From assembly GCA_030841245.1 (NCBI GenBank), contig JAVEDG010000422.1, positions 1 to 23,203 on the forward strand: a stretch of DNA of 23,203 bases, read 5' to 3'. The stretch is from Actinomycetota bacterium (GTDB lineage: Bacteria > Actinomycetota > Actinomycetes > JACCUZ01). The translations under genes were made by a program, and so were the position numbers. Below, piece by piece: positions 1-7,782 of this stretch. The notes beneath the pieces are model-generated. The model made no database searches and had not been told where the DNA came from. It saw nothing but the letters and a program-made list of their open reading frames with translations. How positions within the stretch are numbered: the stretch's first letter is position 1; every line of letters begins with the position of its first letter.

Positions 1-125
1 GGTGAGAAGCCGTCAGACAGCTCCACACCTCACTCGGAGGTCCTCATCAGATCAAGATCATTCAGTCGCCCGAGTGCACCAACCTCCCGGGGCAGAACAG
101 CTAGCGCCGGAGCCGACCGAGGCCG

Positions 126-2822
126 CTACCAGCGCGGGCTGCTGAGGACGAGCGACGTGATCTCCTCGGCGCGCACCGGGCGACCGATGAGGTAGCCCTG
201 CACCCGGTCGCAGCCGAGCCCGCGTAGCGCGGCCAGCTGGTGCACAGTCTCCACGCCCTCGGCGACCACGACGAGTTCGTGCGCGTGCGCGAGGTCGATG
301 ACTGCACCCACGAGGGCGTCATCGCGCAGGCTCTGGCCGAGCCGGCTGACGAACGACCGGTCGATCTTGAGGAAGTGCAGCTCGAAGCGCTGCAGGTAGG
401 CGAGCGCGGAGTAGCCGGTCCCGAAGTCGTCCAGACCCACGCGGATGCCCAGCGCAGCGATCCGCTCGAGGGACTCACGGATGGCCGGCGACGTGGTCAG
501 CAGGCTGCGTTCGGTGAGCTCGACGAGAACGCAGGAGCCCGGTACGCCGTACCAGCGCAGCGTCTTGTCGAGACGGTCGACGAACGTCGGGTCGGACAGG
601 GAACGGGGCGAGACGTTGGTGGACACCCGGCGCAGCGCGGGCAGCTCGTCCTTGGTCCACTTGGCGAACGTCCGGATCGCGAGCTCGAACATCCGTGCGT
701 CGACCTCGACGATCAGACCGGTCTCCTCCGCCGCGTCGATGAACTCCACCGGCAGCACGAGCCCCCGAACGGGGTCCTCGATGCGGACCAGCGCCTCCAC
801 CGCGGTGATCGTCCCGCTGTCGAGGTCGAGCAGCGGCTGGAAGACGGGCACCAGCCGGTCCTCGGCAAGGGCTCTCCGCAGCAGCGACTCGGCCTCCAGC
901 CGAGCGACTGCGCGGGCGCGCAGGTCGTCGTCGAAAAGGGCGTACTGGTCCCGCCCGGCGTCCTTGGCCCGGTAGAGCGCCAGGTCGGCCTCACGGTAGA
1001 GGTCCGACGCCGTCCGGTCCGGTGTCGTCGCCACGGAGATGCCGATGCTGACGGTGGGTGACACCGTCTCGGCGCCCTCGAGCTCGTACGGTCGGCGCAG
1101 CTCCGCGATGAGCCGGCTCGCGATCGTGTGCAGCGCCTCGACGTCGCCGAGGTCGTCGACCAGGACGACGAACTCGTCGCCGCCCAGCCGCGCGACCGTC
1201 GAGTCGGCGCGGGTGACGGTCTCGAGCCGGGCGGCCACCTCGATGAGCAGGGCGTCACCGATCTGGTGTCCCAGCGAGTCGTTGACCAGCTTGAAGCGGT
1301 CGATGTCGAGCAGGAGCAGAGCGCACGCCGAGTCGGAGCGTTGCAACCGGGCCAGGGCCTGGTCCAGCCGGCTGTTGAGCAGCGCACGGTTGGCCAACCC
1401 GGTCAGCGTGTCGGTGAGCGCCAACCGCTCGAGCTCGGCCTGCTCGCGTCGACGCTCGGTCACGTCGACCGCGTGCGTGATCAGGTAGAGCGGCTGGCCG
1501 TCGCCGTCCTGCGCGACCGCGCTGGTCAACCAGGCGAACACCGCATGCCCGTCGCGGTGCAGATAGCGCTTCTCGAAGGCCACCGACCGGGTGCGCCCGG
1601 CGATCAGGTCACCGAACATCGCCGAGTCGCGGTCGACGTCGTCCGGATGCGTCAGGTCGGTCAGCGTCAACGCCGCGACCTCGATCGGCAGGTAGCCGAG
1701 CATGGCGCAGAACGCGTCGTTCGCCCGCAGGTACTGCCCTTCCTCACCGGCCTTGAGGCTGATCATCGACATGCCGATCGGGGCGTTGTCGAAAGCCACC
1801 CGGAAGTGCTGCTCGCTGGCCGCGAGGGCGCGGGCGGCGTTCTCCCGGTCAGTGACGTCCGAGAACGAGCACACGACGCCGGACACCTCGCCGGCACGGT
1901 CCATCGTCGGGATCGCGTTCACCAGGAGCCAGCGCAGCTGGCCGTCGGTCCCACGCACGCCCATCAGCTGGTCGCGCTGCGGTGCGGCCGTGGCCAGGGC
2001 GGCCGCAGTGGGACGCGACTCGCGTGGCCAGTCGGATCCGTCCTCGCGGACGGCGTCGAAGTCGTTGCCCCTGCTGACGTCCGCGGTCAGTGCGTCGACC
2101 GGCACGCCGAGGATGCGTGCGGCGCTGTCGTTCACGAAGATGTTCCGACCGGCTTCGTCCTGCACGATCAGACCGTCGCTCATGGCGTCGATCAGGGCGG
2201 CTGCTCGCGACCGCAGCACATCGCCGGCACGTCTGGTGAGCGCATGGCCGAGCCGGTTGGCACCGATGTGGGCGAGCATCGAGAGCAGCTCGAGGTCGGT
2301 CTCGTCGAAGGCGTTGGGCTGGCTCGAGAGCGCACCGACCAGGCCGATCGCCTGCCCGTCGTACACCAGAGGCACCACGACCGACGACAGGGTGCCGTTG
2401 GGCAGGTTGATGGCGTGCGTCGTGCGCGGGTCGGTCCGGCCGTCCCGGCACAGCTGCGGCGTCATCGTGTCCAGCGCCAGGCCACCCAATGTCCCGGCCC
2501 GGGGGATCACGTCGCCTGGTGGCACCGGGACCGCGCCGACGGTCGCGCGTGCGACGAGGACGTCGCCCTCGGGCTGTGAGGACACGGCGCCCTCGGCGCC
2601 GAGCAGGTCCGCGGCCAGCTCCGCGAGCAGCCTGAAGATCACCTGCGGGTCCAGCTCGGCGCCAGCCAGCGCACGCTGGGCCGCGATCACGCGGTGCAGG
2701 TCGTCCGCGCTCGGGGCGCCGGTGCGCCGCCCACGCGGGTCCGCCCGCGCAGCGGCCTCAGGCAGGTTCGCGGCGAGGCTCACGATTAGTTCTCGGGCGA
2801 GTCGGGCCGCCGCTTGAGCCAA
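126..2822 (-). CDS. GAF-PAS-PAS-GGDEF-EAL cyclic-di-GMP turnover protein
   Basis: Soluble signalling protein of about 898 residues with no membrane segment. Order: a GAF-like region (about residues 40-205), two PAS domains (about 210-335 and 340-460), GGDEF (about 470-630) and EAL (about 645-890). The cyclase motif GGDEF is intact at 547-551 and EAL at 676-678. The EAL domain keeps NVSPRSL, ELTERS, DDFGTGYS, LKIDRSF and AEGVET, so phosphodiesterase activity is plausible. The RxxD inhibitory site before GGDEF is not kept: the sequence reads RADS. Known for the family: GGDEF makes and EAL degrades c-di-GMP; GAF and PAS sense ligands or redox state. The open frame continues far upstream, but only as the antisense of the neighbouring synthetase. 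I chose TTG at 2822 because AGGA lies 8 nt upstream; GTG at 2783 is a real alternative. It is divergent from the acyl-CoA synthetase. Confidence 0.9.
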   Translation of the reverse strand: MAQAAARLARELIVSLAANLPEAAARADPRGRRTGAPSADDLHRVIAAQRALAGAELDPQVIFRLLAELAADLLGAEGAVSSQPEGDVLVARATVGAVPVPPGDVIPRAGTLGGLALDTMTPQLCRDGRTDPRTTHAINLPNGTLSSVVVPLVYDGQAIGLVGALSSQPNAFDETDLELLSMLAHIGANRLGHALTRRAGDVLRSRAAALIDAMSDGLIVQDEAGRNIFVNDSAARILGVPVDALTADVSRGNDFDAVREDGSDWPRESRPTAAALATAAPQRDQLMGVRGTDGQLRWLLVNAIPTMDRAGEVSGVVCSFSDVTDRENAARALAASEQHFRVAFDNAPIGMSMISLKAGEEGQYLRANDAFCAMLGYLPIEVAALTLTDLTHPDDVDRDSAMFGDLIAGRTRSVAFEKRYLHRDGHAVFAWLTSAVAQDGDGQPLYLITHAVDVTERRREQAELERLALTDTLTGLANRALLNSRLDQALARLQRSDSACALLLLDIDRFKLVNDSLGHQIGDALLIEVAARLETVTRADSTVARLGGDEFVVLVDDLGDVEALHTIASRLIAELRRPYELEGAETVSPTVSIGISVATTPDRTASDLYREADLALYRAKDAGRDQYALFDDDLRARAVARLEAESLLRRALAEDRLVPVFQPLLDLDSGTITAVEALVRIEDPVRGLVLPVEFIDAAEETGLIVEVDARMFELAIRTFAKWTKDELPALRRVSTNVSPRSLSDPTFVDRLDKTLRWYGVPGSCVLVELTERSLLTTSPAIRESLERIAALGIRVGLDDFGTGYSALAYLQRFELHFLKIDRSFVSRLGQSLRDDALVGAVIDLAHAHELVVVAEGVETVHQLAALRGLGCDRVQGYLIGRPVRAEEITSLVLSSPRW

Positions 2823-2930
2823 ACGGGTGATCCTGCATGGCCTGGGCCGGCGCGGGGGAAGGTTCCGTTCGGGGACGCAGCGGCCTAGGGTCGGCGCGGG
2901 GGTCCGGTCCCGGCAGGGAAGGTGTGACGG
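2823..2930. promoter_or_regulatory. Divergent intergenic region between c-di-GMP gene and acyl-CoA synthetase
   Basis: This 108-bp gap lies between two divergent starts and must hold at least one promoter for each side. I see the ribosome binding site AGGGAAGG at 2915-2922, 8 nt before the ATG at 2931. On the other strand AGGA lies before the TTG at 2822. No convincing -10/-35 pair is evident. Confidence 0.4.
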
Positions 2931-4571
2931 ATGCGCTCGACCATGCAGGAAACGCCCCTGTCCGTCTCGACGGTCGTGCGTTACGGCACGACGGCGCACG
3001 CTGGGGCGGAGGTGGCCACGGCGACCCCGGACGGCGTTCGGCGAGCGACGTACGGCCAGGTGGGCCGGCGGGCCGCCCAGCTCGCCCACGCGCTGCGCTC
3101 GCTCGGCGTTACGGGTGACGACCGGGTCGGCACGTTCATGTGGAACAACCAGGAGCACCTGGAGGCGTACGCCGCCATCCCGTCCATGGGGGCGGTCCTG
3201 CACACGCTGAACATCCGGCTCTTCCCGGACCAGCTCGCCTTCACCGCCAACCACGCGCAGGACAAGGTCGTGCTGGCCGACGGCTCGCTGCTGCCGGTCC
3301 TCGCCAAGGTCCTGTCCCAGATGGAGACCGTGCGCCACGTGGTCGTCAGCGGGCCCGGCGAGCTGAGCCTGCTCGACGGCGCGGGCGTCGAGGTGCATGC
3401 GTGGGAGGACCTGATCGCCGGGCAGCCCGAGGAGTTCGACTGGGTCGAGCAGGACGACGAGCACTCCGCCGCCGCGCTCTGCTACACGAGCGGTACGACG
3501 GGCAACCCGAAGGGTGTGGCTTACAGCCACCGATCGATCTACCTGCACTCGATGCAGGTCTGCATGGGCGACGGCTTCTCCATGACCGCGTCGGACCGGG
3601 TCCTCGCCGTCGTACCGATGTTCCACGCCATGGCCTGGGGCCTGCCCTACGCCGCACTCATGGTCGGCTCGTCCCTCGTCATGCCGGACCGCTTCCTCGC
3701 CCCCGAGCCGCTGGCTGCGCTGATCGCGACCGAGCGCCCGACACTGGCCGGTGCGGTGCCGACGATCTGGGCTGGGCTGCTCGCCCACGTCGACGCCAAC
3801 CCGACCGACCTGTCCTCCCTGCGCGACGTGGTAGTGGGCGGCTCGGCCTGCCCGCCCGGCCTGATGAAGGCGTTCGAGGAACGTCACCGCGTGCTCATCA
3901 CCCACGCCTGGGGGATGACCGAGCTCTCGCCGCTGGGATCGGTCTGCCGCGTGCCGCCGGGCCTGACGCCGGACGAGGCCTGGCACTACCGGGTCACGCA
4001 GGGCCGCATCCCCGCGTCGGTGCAGCCGCGGCTGGTCGGGCCGGACGGGACGCTCGTCCCTCACGACGGCGTGGCCGTCGGCGAGCTCGAGGTCCGCGGT
4101 CCCTGGGTCACGGCGTCCTACTACGTCGACGACGACCCGCTGAAGTTCGACGACGGCTGGCTGCGCACCGGCGACGTCGGCTCGATCTCGCCGGACGGCT
4201 TCCTCACGCTGACCGACCGGGCCAAGGACGTGATCAAGTCCGGCGGGGAGTGGATCTCCTCGGTCGAGCTGGAGAACGCCCTGATGGACCACGCCGCGGT
4301 CGCGGAGGCATCGGTGGTCGGCGTGCCGGACGAGCGCTGGGGCGAGCGTCCCCTCGCGACGATCGTGGTGCGGGACGGCGCCGCGGTGACGATCGAGGAG
4401 CTGCGCGACCACCTCGCGGGCCGGGTGGCGCACTGGCAGCTGCCCGAGCGGTGGGCGTTCATCGACGAAGTGCCCAAGACCAGCGTCGGCAAGTTCGACA
4501 AGAAGGTGCTGCGCTCGCAGTACGCCGACGGCCTGCTCACCGTCGAGACCTTGGCCGTGCCGCCCGGCTGA
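2931..4571 (+). CDS. Acyl-CoA synthetase (AMP-forming, medium/long-chain fatty acid-CoA ligase type)
   Basis: 546-residue member of the ANL superfamily, which activates a carboxylic acid with ATP and then forms the CoA thioester in the cytoplasm. Adenylation motifs are complete: P-loop YTSGTTGNPKG at 185-195, GMTE at 328-331, GWLRTGD at 409-415, DRAKDVIKSGGEWIS in the hinge and C-domain, and the catalytic lysine in VGKFDKK at about residue 521. The NIRLFPDQL segment and general layout resemble FadD-like ligases and the 3-methylmercaptopropionyl-CoA ligase (DmdB) branch, so chain specificity is open. The ATG at 2931 has a good ribosome binding site (AGGGAAGG, 8 nt spacing); an internal ATG at 2943 is a weaker choice. 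It is monocistronic, divergent from the GGDEF/EAL gene, and followed by a hairpin and a tRNA. Confidence 0.93.
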   Translation: MRSTMQETPLSVSTVVRYGTTAHAGAEVATATPDGVRRATYGQVGRRAAQLAHALRSLGVTGDDRVGTFMWNNQEHLEAYAAIPSMGAVLHTLNIRLFPDQLAFTANHAQDKVVLADGSLLPVLAKVLSQMETVRHVVVSGPGELSLLDGAGVEVHAWEDLIAGQPEEFDWVEQDDEHSAAALCYTSGTTGNPKGVAYSHRSIYLHSMQVCMGDGFSMTASDRVLAVVPMFHAMAWGLPYAALMVGSSLVMPDRFLAPEPLAALIATERPTLAGAVPTIWAGLLAHVDANPTDLSSLRDVVVGGSACPPGLMKAFEERHRVLITHAWGMTELSPLGSVCRVPPGLTPDEAWHYRVTQGRIPASVQPRLVGPDGTLVPHDGVAVGELEVRGPWVTASYYVDDDPLKFDDGWLRTGDVGSISPDGFLTLTDRAKDVIKSGGEWISSVELENALMDHAAVAEASVVGVPDERWGERPLATIVVRDGAAVTIEELRDHLAGRVAHWQLPERWAFIDEVPKTSVGKFDKKVLRSQYADGLLTVETLAVPPG

Positions 4572-4603
4572 TCGGCTCGCCGGGCTGACCGGCATCGACC
4601 GAT

Positions 4604-4630
4604 GGGGCGCCGCAGTTGCTTTGCCGCCCC
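4604..4630 (+). terminator. Possible hairpin terminator after acyl-CoA synthetase
   Basis: GGGGCGCCGCA (4604-4614) can pair with TGCCGCCCC (4622-4630) as a 6-bp plus 3-bp stem with a CC bulge and a 7-nt loop. It begins 33 nt after the synthetase stop. No T-run follows, so intrinsic termination is uncertain. The position between a gene and a tRNA fits a terminator. Confidence 0.35.
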
Positions 4631-4679
4631 GATCCGGTGACCGGTAACCTACTGCTGCGGCCGAGCTGCTCGGCTGCGG

Positions 4680-4769
4680 GGAGGCGTCGCCTAGTCCGGT
4701 CTATGGCGCCGCACTGCTAATGCGGTTTGGGTCTACAGCCCATCGAGGGTTCAAATCCCTCCGCCTCCG
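4680..4769 (+). tRNA. tRNA-Ser (anticodon GCU)
   Basis: A complete 90-nt class II tRNA. The acceptor stem is GGAGGCG (4680-4686) with CGCCTCC (4762-4768) and discriminator G at 4769. The anticodon stem CCGCA/TGCGG encloses loop CTGCTAA with anticodon GCT at 4716-4718, which reads AGC/AGU serine codons. The long variable arm can form a GGG/CCC stem (4726-4744), as expected for tRNA-Ser. The T arm is GAGGG-TTCAAAT-CCCTC (4745-4761). CCA is not encoded. It marks the left edge of the catabolic region, but no integrase or duplicated tRNA end is visible in the window. Confidence 0.96.
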
Positions 4770-4826
4770 CGGGACGTGAATGCCGAGCAGGCTGCTGATC
4801 AAGTGGCTGTCCTCGGGCACCGTCGG

Positions 4827-5369
4827 TCAGACACCGTCGAGGATCGCTTTCTGCCAGCCGCGCAGGAACTCGTCGAAGCCGGACTCGAGCTCGCGCACGA
4901 AGCCGGCGCCGGCCGGACCGAGCGAGGTCACGTCGTAGGCCACGTCGACCCGGCAGCCGCCGTCCGTTGCGGTCAAGGTCACGTCCACGGTGCCGCCAAG
5001 CTCACCCGGCACGACGCGCGCGTAGGCCAGCCGTGACGCGGTAGCCGCGACGACGACCCAGGTCGCGGCACCGCCGGATGACTCGGTGGTGAACACCGTA
5101 CCGACGCTGGCTCCGTCCGGCGCTGAGCTCCCGGCCGGGTAGACCGGGTCCCAGTGCTCCCCCGCCCAGTCGCGCTCGCCCTCCGGGGTGAACAGCCGCC
5201 TGGCCTCGTCCGCGGGCATTGGCAGGTCGAAGGCACCCTGGCAGACCGCCCGGACGCCGACATGCGGGCCGAGGGCGTCACCGTCGTGTGCGCCGGACGC
5301 ATGCAGGTGGTGCGGGTGCCGATGGTCGTCTGCAGTCAAACCCGACGGTTGCTGCGGAGGGTCAGTCAC
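4827..5369 (-). CDS. SRPBCC-family (START/polyketide cyclase-like) protein
   Basis: About 180 residues. After a His/Asp-rich N-terminal tail of about 35 residues, the protein shows the hydrophobic-pocket fold pattern of SRPBCC proteins: FDLPMPADEARRLFTPEGE, a WVVVAATASRLAYARV beta segment, VDVTLTATDGGCRVDVAYDV, and a long C-terminal helix ending FDEFLRGWQKAIL. Members bind small hydrophobic ligands; the ligand here is unknown. The GTG start at 5369 overlaps the end of the upstream MmcQ-like gene by 8 bases (GGTGACTGA), which suggests translational coupling. The reading frame is open further upstream, but that part is antisense-like low-complexity sequence in another gene's frame. It is the last gene of the leftward operon. 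Confidence 0.8.
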   Translation of the reverse strand: MTDPPQQPSGLTADDHRHPHHLHASGAHDGDALGPHVGVRAVCQGAFDLPMPADEARRLFTPEGERDWAGEHWDPVYPAGSSAPDGASVGTVFTTESSGGAATWVVVAATASRLAYARVVPGELGGTVDVTLTATDGGCRVDVAYDVTSLGPAGAGFVRELESGFDEFLRGWQKAILDGV

Positions 5370-5750
5370 CGCGGTCCCGCAAGTAGGCGGCGGCGACCCG
5401 TTTCGGCGCGCGGGCGAGCCAGGCTTCGGTGACCAGCTCCTCCAACTCGTCGACCGGGATGTGCTCCAACCGGACGAGCACGGGGTAGCCGTCGAAGTGC
5501 GGGATGGTGAAGTAGACATCGGGGTCGTCGGCGACCAGGGCCTGCCTCACGCCTTCGTCGGCCACTCGGGTCGCGAGGATCGGCCCGTCGGGCGCCGCGT
5601 CGCCGAGTGCGTCCAGGTCTGACCGACGCAGCGGGCGCTCCCAGGCGAACAGCTTGCCGCCGATCTTCCACTGCAGGTTGTCGCGGGTGCCGGGCTCTCC
5701 GCCTGCGGCATGGCCATCGCGAGCCGTCGTACGTCCTTCCATGTCGCCAC
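5362..5750 (-). pseudogene. MmcQ/YjbR-family protein gene with apparent 1-base frameshift
   Basis: The C-terminal part (DNLQWKIGGKLFAWERPLR, then PDVYFTIPHFDGYPVLVRL and APKRVAAAYL) is a clear MmcQ/YjbR domain, a small CyaY-like fold of unclear role, often annotated DNA-binding. The family's usual N-terminus is present in another frame from a GTG at 5750 (ATWKDVRRLAMAMPQAE). The two frames join at a CCC run (5692-5694 on the plus strand): one extra C would read AGC-CCC-GGC and restore a product of about 129 residues. So either one base was lost or this is a sequence error. If translated as is, the likely start is the ATG at 5742, giving 126 residues with a non-homologous N-terminus. It lies 26 nt after the LacI gene and overlaps the SRPBCC gene by 8 nt. 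Confidence 0.78.
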
Positions 5751-5776
5751 GACGCCACCGTAGGGTCTCCACCGCT

Positions 5777-6805
5777 TCACCGAGCTGGTGAGGCAGTCGA
5801 CTGCCGCACCGCCAAGGTGAGCGGCAGCAGCACCGAGCGCGGATGGCGTTGGGGGTCGGCCAGCCCCTCCAACAGCATCCGGGCCGCTTCTGCACCGACC
5901 TCGTAGTGCGGCACCCGCACGCTGGTCAGCGGGGGCCGCAGCTTGTCGATGATGGGCATGTCGTTGAAGCCCACGACGCTGAGGTCCTGTGGGCAGTCGA
6001 TCGACCGCTCGGCGAACACGTCGTAGCAACCGAGCGCGAGCAGGTCGTTGCCCGCGACCACAGCGGTGAAGTCGCTGCCGGCGTCGAGCAGGGACCGCAG
6101 CCCACGCGCTCCCTCGATCTCGGTCCACGAGTCGCAGAACGCGATCAGGTCGGGGCCCTCGGGCAGGCCCTGGTCTCGTACTGCCTGACGGAACGCCTGC
6201 TGGCGGACAAGACCGGTCGAGGTGTTCTGCGGTCCGGCGAGGTGGGCGATGCGGCGGTGGCCCAGCGAGACGAGGTGCTCGACAGAGGTCGCGATGCCTC
6301 GCGCGTCGTCCGCCGTGACCGACGGGATCTCGCCGCTGGCGAGACGCCGGTTGATCAGCACCATCCGCACACCCTCGGCATGCAGCCGCTCGAGCAACGG
6401 GTGCTGCAGGCGGGCCGTCGCCACGATCAGCCCCTCCACGTGCCGCGAGCGCAACGCGTCCACCTGGGACTGCTCGCGATCGGGATCGTTGTCGGTGTTG
6501 ACGATCCATGCGTTGTAGCCGGCCGGGCCGAGCACGTCCTCGATGCCGCGAACGATCGGCGGGAAGAGCGGGTTGGTCAGGTCCGGGATGACCAGGCCGA
6601 CCGTGCCCGACCGCGCGGTCTTCAGGCTTCGCGCGATCGGGTTGGGCCGGTAGCCGAGAGATTCCGCGACCTTGAGCACGCGGCTGGCCGTGGCCTCGTT
6701 CACCAGCGAACGGGTCTGCGGGTTCAGCGCGCGCGACGCCGTAGCCGGATGAACTCCCGCGCGCTGGGCCACGTCGCGAAGCGTGGGTGGACGCACGACG
6801 GTCAC
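5777..6805 (-). CDS. LacI-family transcriptional regulator
   Basis: 342 residues, the normal length for LacI/GalR repressors. An N-terminal helix-turn-helix (TLRDVAQRAGVHPATASRALN, about residues 8-28) and hinge helix (YRPNPIARSLKT) are followed by a periplasmic-binding-like ligand domain starting GTVGLVIPDLTNPLFPPIV and ending near SVRVPHYEVGAEAARMLLEG. Known for the family: dimers bind palindromes with a central CG and release on binding a small ligand. Four palindromes of this kind lie at nearby gene starts in the window, so this protein is the probable repressor of the Liv importer and the catabolic genes. Start GTG at 6805; another GTG lies at 6796, and neither has a clear ribosome binding site. 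It starts 12 nt after the extended end of the SBP-like frame, so coupling is likely. Its own operon carries an operator, which suggests autoregulation. Confidence 0.93.
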   Translation of the reverse strand: MTVVRPPTLRDVAQRAGVHPATASRALNPQTRSLVNEATASRVLKVAESLGYRPNPIARSLKTARSGTVGLVIPDLTNPLFPPIVRGIEDVLGPAGYNAWIVNTDNDPDREQSQVDALRSRHVEGLIVATARLQHPLLERLHAEGVRMVLINRRLASGEIPSVTADDARGIATSVEHLVSLGHRRIAHLAGPQNTSTGLVRQQAFRQAVRDQGLPEGPDLIAFCDSWTEIEGARGLRSLLDAGSDFTAVVAGNDLLALGCYDVFAERSIDCPQDLSVVGFNDMPIIDKLRPPLTSVRVPHYEVGAEAARMLLEGLADPQRHPRSVLLPLTLAVRQSTASPAR

Positions 6806-6817
6806 AGTAGTGGGGGC

Positions 6818-6967
6818 TCAGCCCGCGGCCGCGTCGACGAGCCCGCTCGCCGGCTCGAGGGCAGCACCGAACGGGTCGTCGCCGTCGATGGGCGCCGGTG
6901 AGTGCCGGCGCCGGAGGTCGAGGACCGAGGCCAGGCCAGCACCGTCTACCGCCGCGCCGGCGACCAG
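6818..6967 (-). other. Open coding tail of the SBP-like gene after an in-frame TGA
   Basis: Directly after the TGA at 6970-6968 the same frame stays open for 49 codons (beginning LVAGAAVDGAGLASVLDLRR and ending AALEPASGLVDAAAG) to a second TGA at 6820-6818, 12 nt before lacI. The amino acid pattern and GC-rich third positions look like genuine coding sequence and supply a plausible C-terminal helix for the upstream protein. This suggests a nonsense mutation, a sequence error or read-through rather than a natural end at 6968. Confidence 0.65.
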
Positions 6968-7726
6968 TCACGTCGCCGGGTCGGCCAGCCCCTCGGCGTA
7001 CCGCTCGGCCAGGCGCCGCGGCAGCCCCAGGGCCCCTGCCTCGGCCACGGCGACGTGGTGCGCCGAACCGTCGAGCACCGCGTCGATCGCCTCCGCCAGA
7101 GCCGCGGCAAGGGCTCGTACGCCGGGCGGCGGATCGCCGTGGACGGCAAGAACGGTCCCGAGGTAGGGATCGGCGACGTCGCCGACCGATGCCAACCGTA
7201 GGAGCCCCGCCTCCTCGGCCCGCAGGTCGCTTCCCGCGTTGAGCATGGTGGCGGCACAGCGGCGGTCGAGCAGCGCGGCCAACCGCGCGGGGGTCGCGCC
7301 CAGCTCGACCAGCTCGTAGTCGCCGTCGGCCCGCAGGCCGGCCCGGCCGAGCATCTCGTAGAGCACGAAGGCGAACCCCGAGACGGCCACGTCCACGCCC
7401 ACCCGGGCACCGCGCAGGTCGGCCACCGACTCGAGGTATGGCGCGCCGTAGAGCCCGAGCCCGAGCCCGCGGTCGATGCCGGCCACGATCCGGACATCGG
7501 CGCTGCGACCGAGCGGGTTTTCCGGCAGGTACCTGTATGCGAGCACGTTGTCGGGGCTGGTGAGGGCGGCGTCGAGCTCCCCGGCCAGCAGCGACCGGAA
7601 CTGGCCGGGCGAGGACGACACCGCCCTCTCCTCCGCCGCGAGTCCGTGTGCCGCAAGGACCCCCGTGACCCGGGCCACCCGCAGCAGCACCGACGGCGAG
7701 AACGAGCCGACCACGAGTTGCTCCAC
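6968..7726 (-). CDS. NMT1/THI5-like substrate-binding-fold protein without signal peptide, stop codon probably premature
   Basis: 252 residues to the first TGA. The order VVGSFSPSVLLRVARVTGVL, SSPGQFRSLLAGELDAALTS, then LRGARVGVDVAVSGFAFVLYEML fits a type 2 periplasmic-binding fold (NMT1/TauA-like). Family members are usually exported ABC transporter components, but this one has no signal peptide or lipobox, so it would be cytoplasmic. The GTG at 7726 is preceded at 6 nt by TACCCT (7738-7733), a spacing typical of leaderless actinobacterial mRNAs. A LacI-type operator lies 16 bases upstream (7743-7752). The frame continues after the stop for 49 sensible codons, and the full length would be about 302. 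It is first in the leftward operon with lacI. It could be a sensor or a decayed transporter part; the ligand is unknown. Confidence 0.75.
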   Translation of the reverse strand: MEQLVVGSFSPSVLLRVARVTGVLAAHGLAAEERAVSSSPGQFRSLLAGELDAALTSPDNVLAYRYLPENPLGRSADVRIVAGIDRGLGLGLYGAPYLESVADLRGARVGVDVAVSGFAFVLYEMLGRAGLRADGDYELVELGATPARLAALLDRRCAATMLNAGSDLRAEEAGLLRLASVGDVADPYLGTVLAVHGDPPPGVRALAAALAEAIDAVLDGSAHHVAVAEAGALGLPRRLAERYAEGLADPAT

Positions 7727-7732
7727 GCGCTC

Positions 7733-7760
7733 AGGGTAGCGGCAATCGATTGTTGTAACA
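7733..7760 (-). promoter_or_regulatory. Candidate leaderless promoter of the SBP-like/lacI operon
   Basis: On the minus strand TACCCT (7738-7733) matches the actinobacterial TAnnnT -10 pattern and ends 6 nt before the GTG at 7726. A weak -35-like TGTTAC (7760-7755) lies 16 bp upstream. The operator at 7743-7752 falls between the two boxes, where a bound repressor would block polymerase. Confidence 0.4.
7743..7752. promoter_or_regulatory. LacI-type operator, site A
   Basis: CAATCGATTG is a perfect 10-bp palindrome with central CG, in the context GGCAATCGATTGTT. It shares its core with three other sites in this window (7822, 15582, 16836). It lies 16 bases upstream of the SBP-like gene start, in the divergent gap with the Liv operon. 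Probable autoregulatory operator of the LacI protein. Confidence 0.7.
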
Positions 7761-7782
7761 GGGCGGTCACGCCCCGAAACCC

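Noticed and set aside
1..125. Search of the first 125 bases for a gene or structured RNA.
   Set aside because: No supported reading frame, strong hairpin or repeat; it is only the region after the GGDEF/EAL stop.
2823..4595. The minus-strand frame of the GGDEF/EAL gene stays open over the whole acyl-CoA synthetase, suggesting a 1489-residue protein.
   Set aside because: The extra part is Arg/His/Asp-rich antisense of a clear ligase gene, a common effect of high GC, and has no domain pattern.
4634..4644. Palindrome CCGGTGACCGG upstream of the tRNA.
   Set aside because: Short GC palindromes are expected by chance at this composition and no second copy at a gene start was seen.
4680..4769. tRNA-Ser as an attachment site of an integrated element carrying the catabolic genes.
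   Set aside because: No integrase, no repeat of the tRNA 3' end and no transposase are visible, and base use does not change.
6968..6970. In-frame TGA as a selenocysteine codon.
   Set aside because: This fold is not a known selenoprotein and I see no convincing stem-loop directly after the TGA; nonsense change, error or read-through is more likely.
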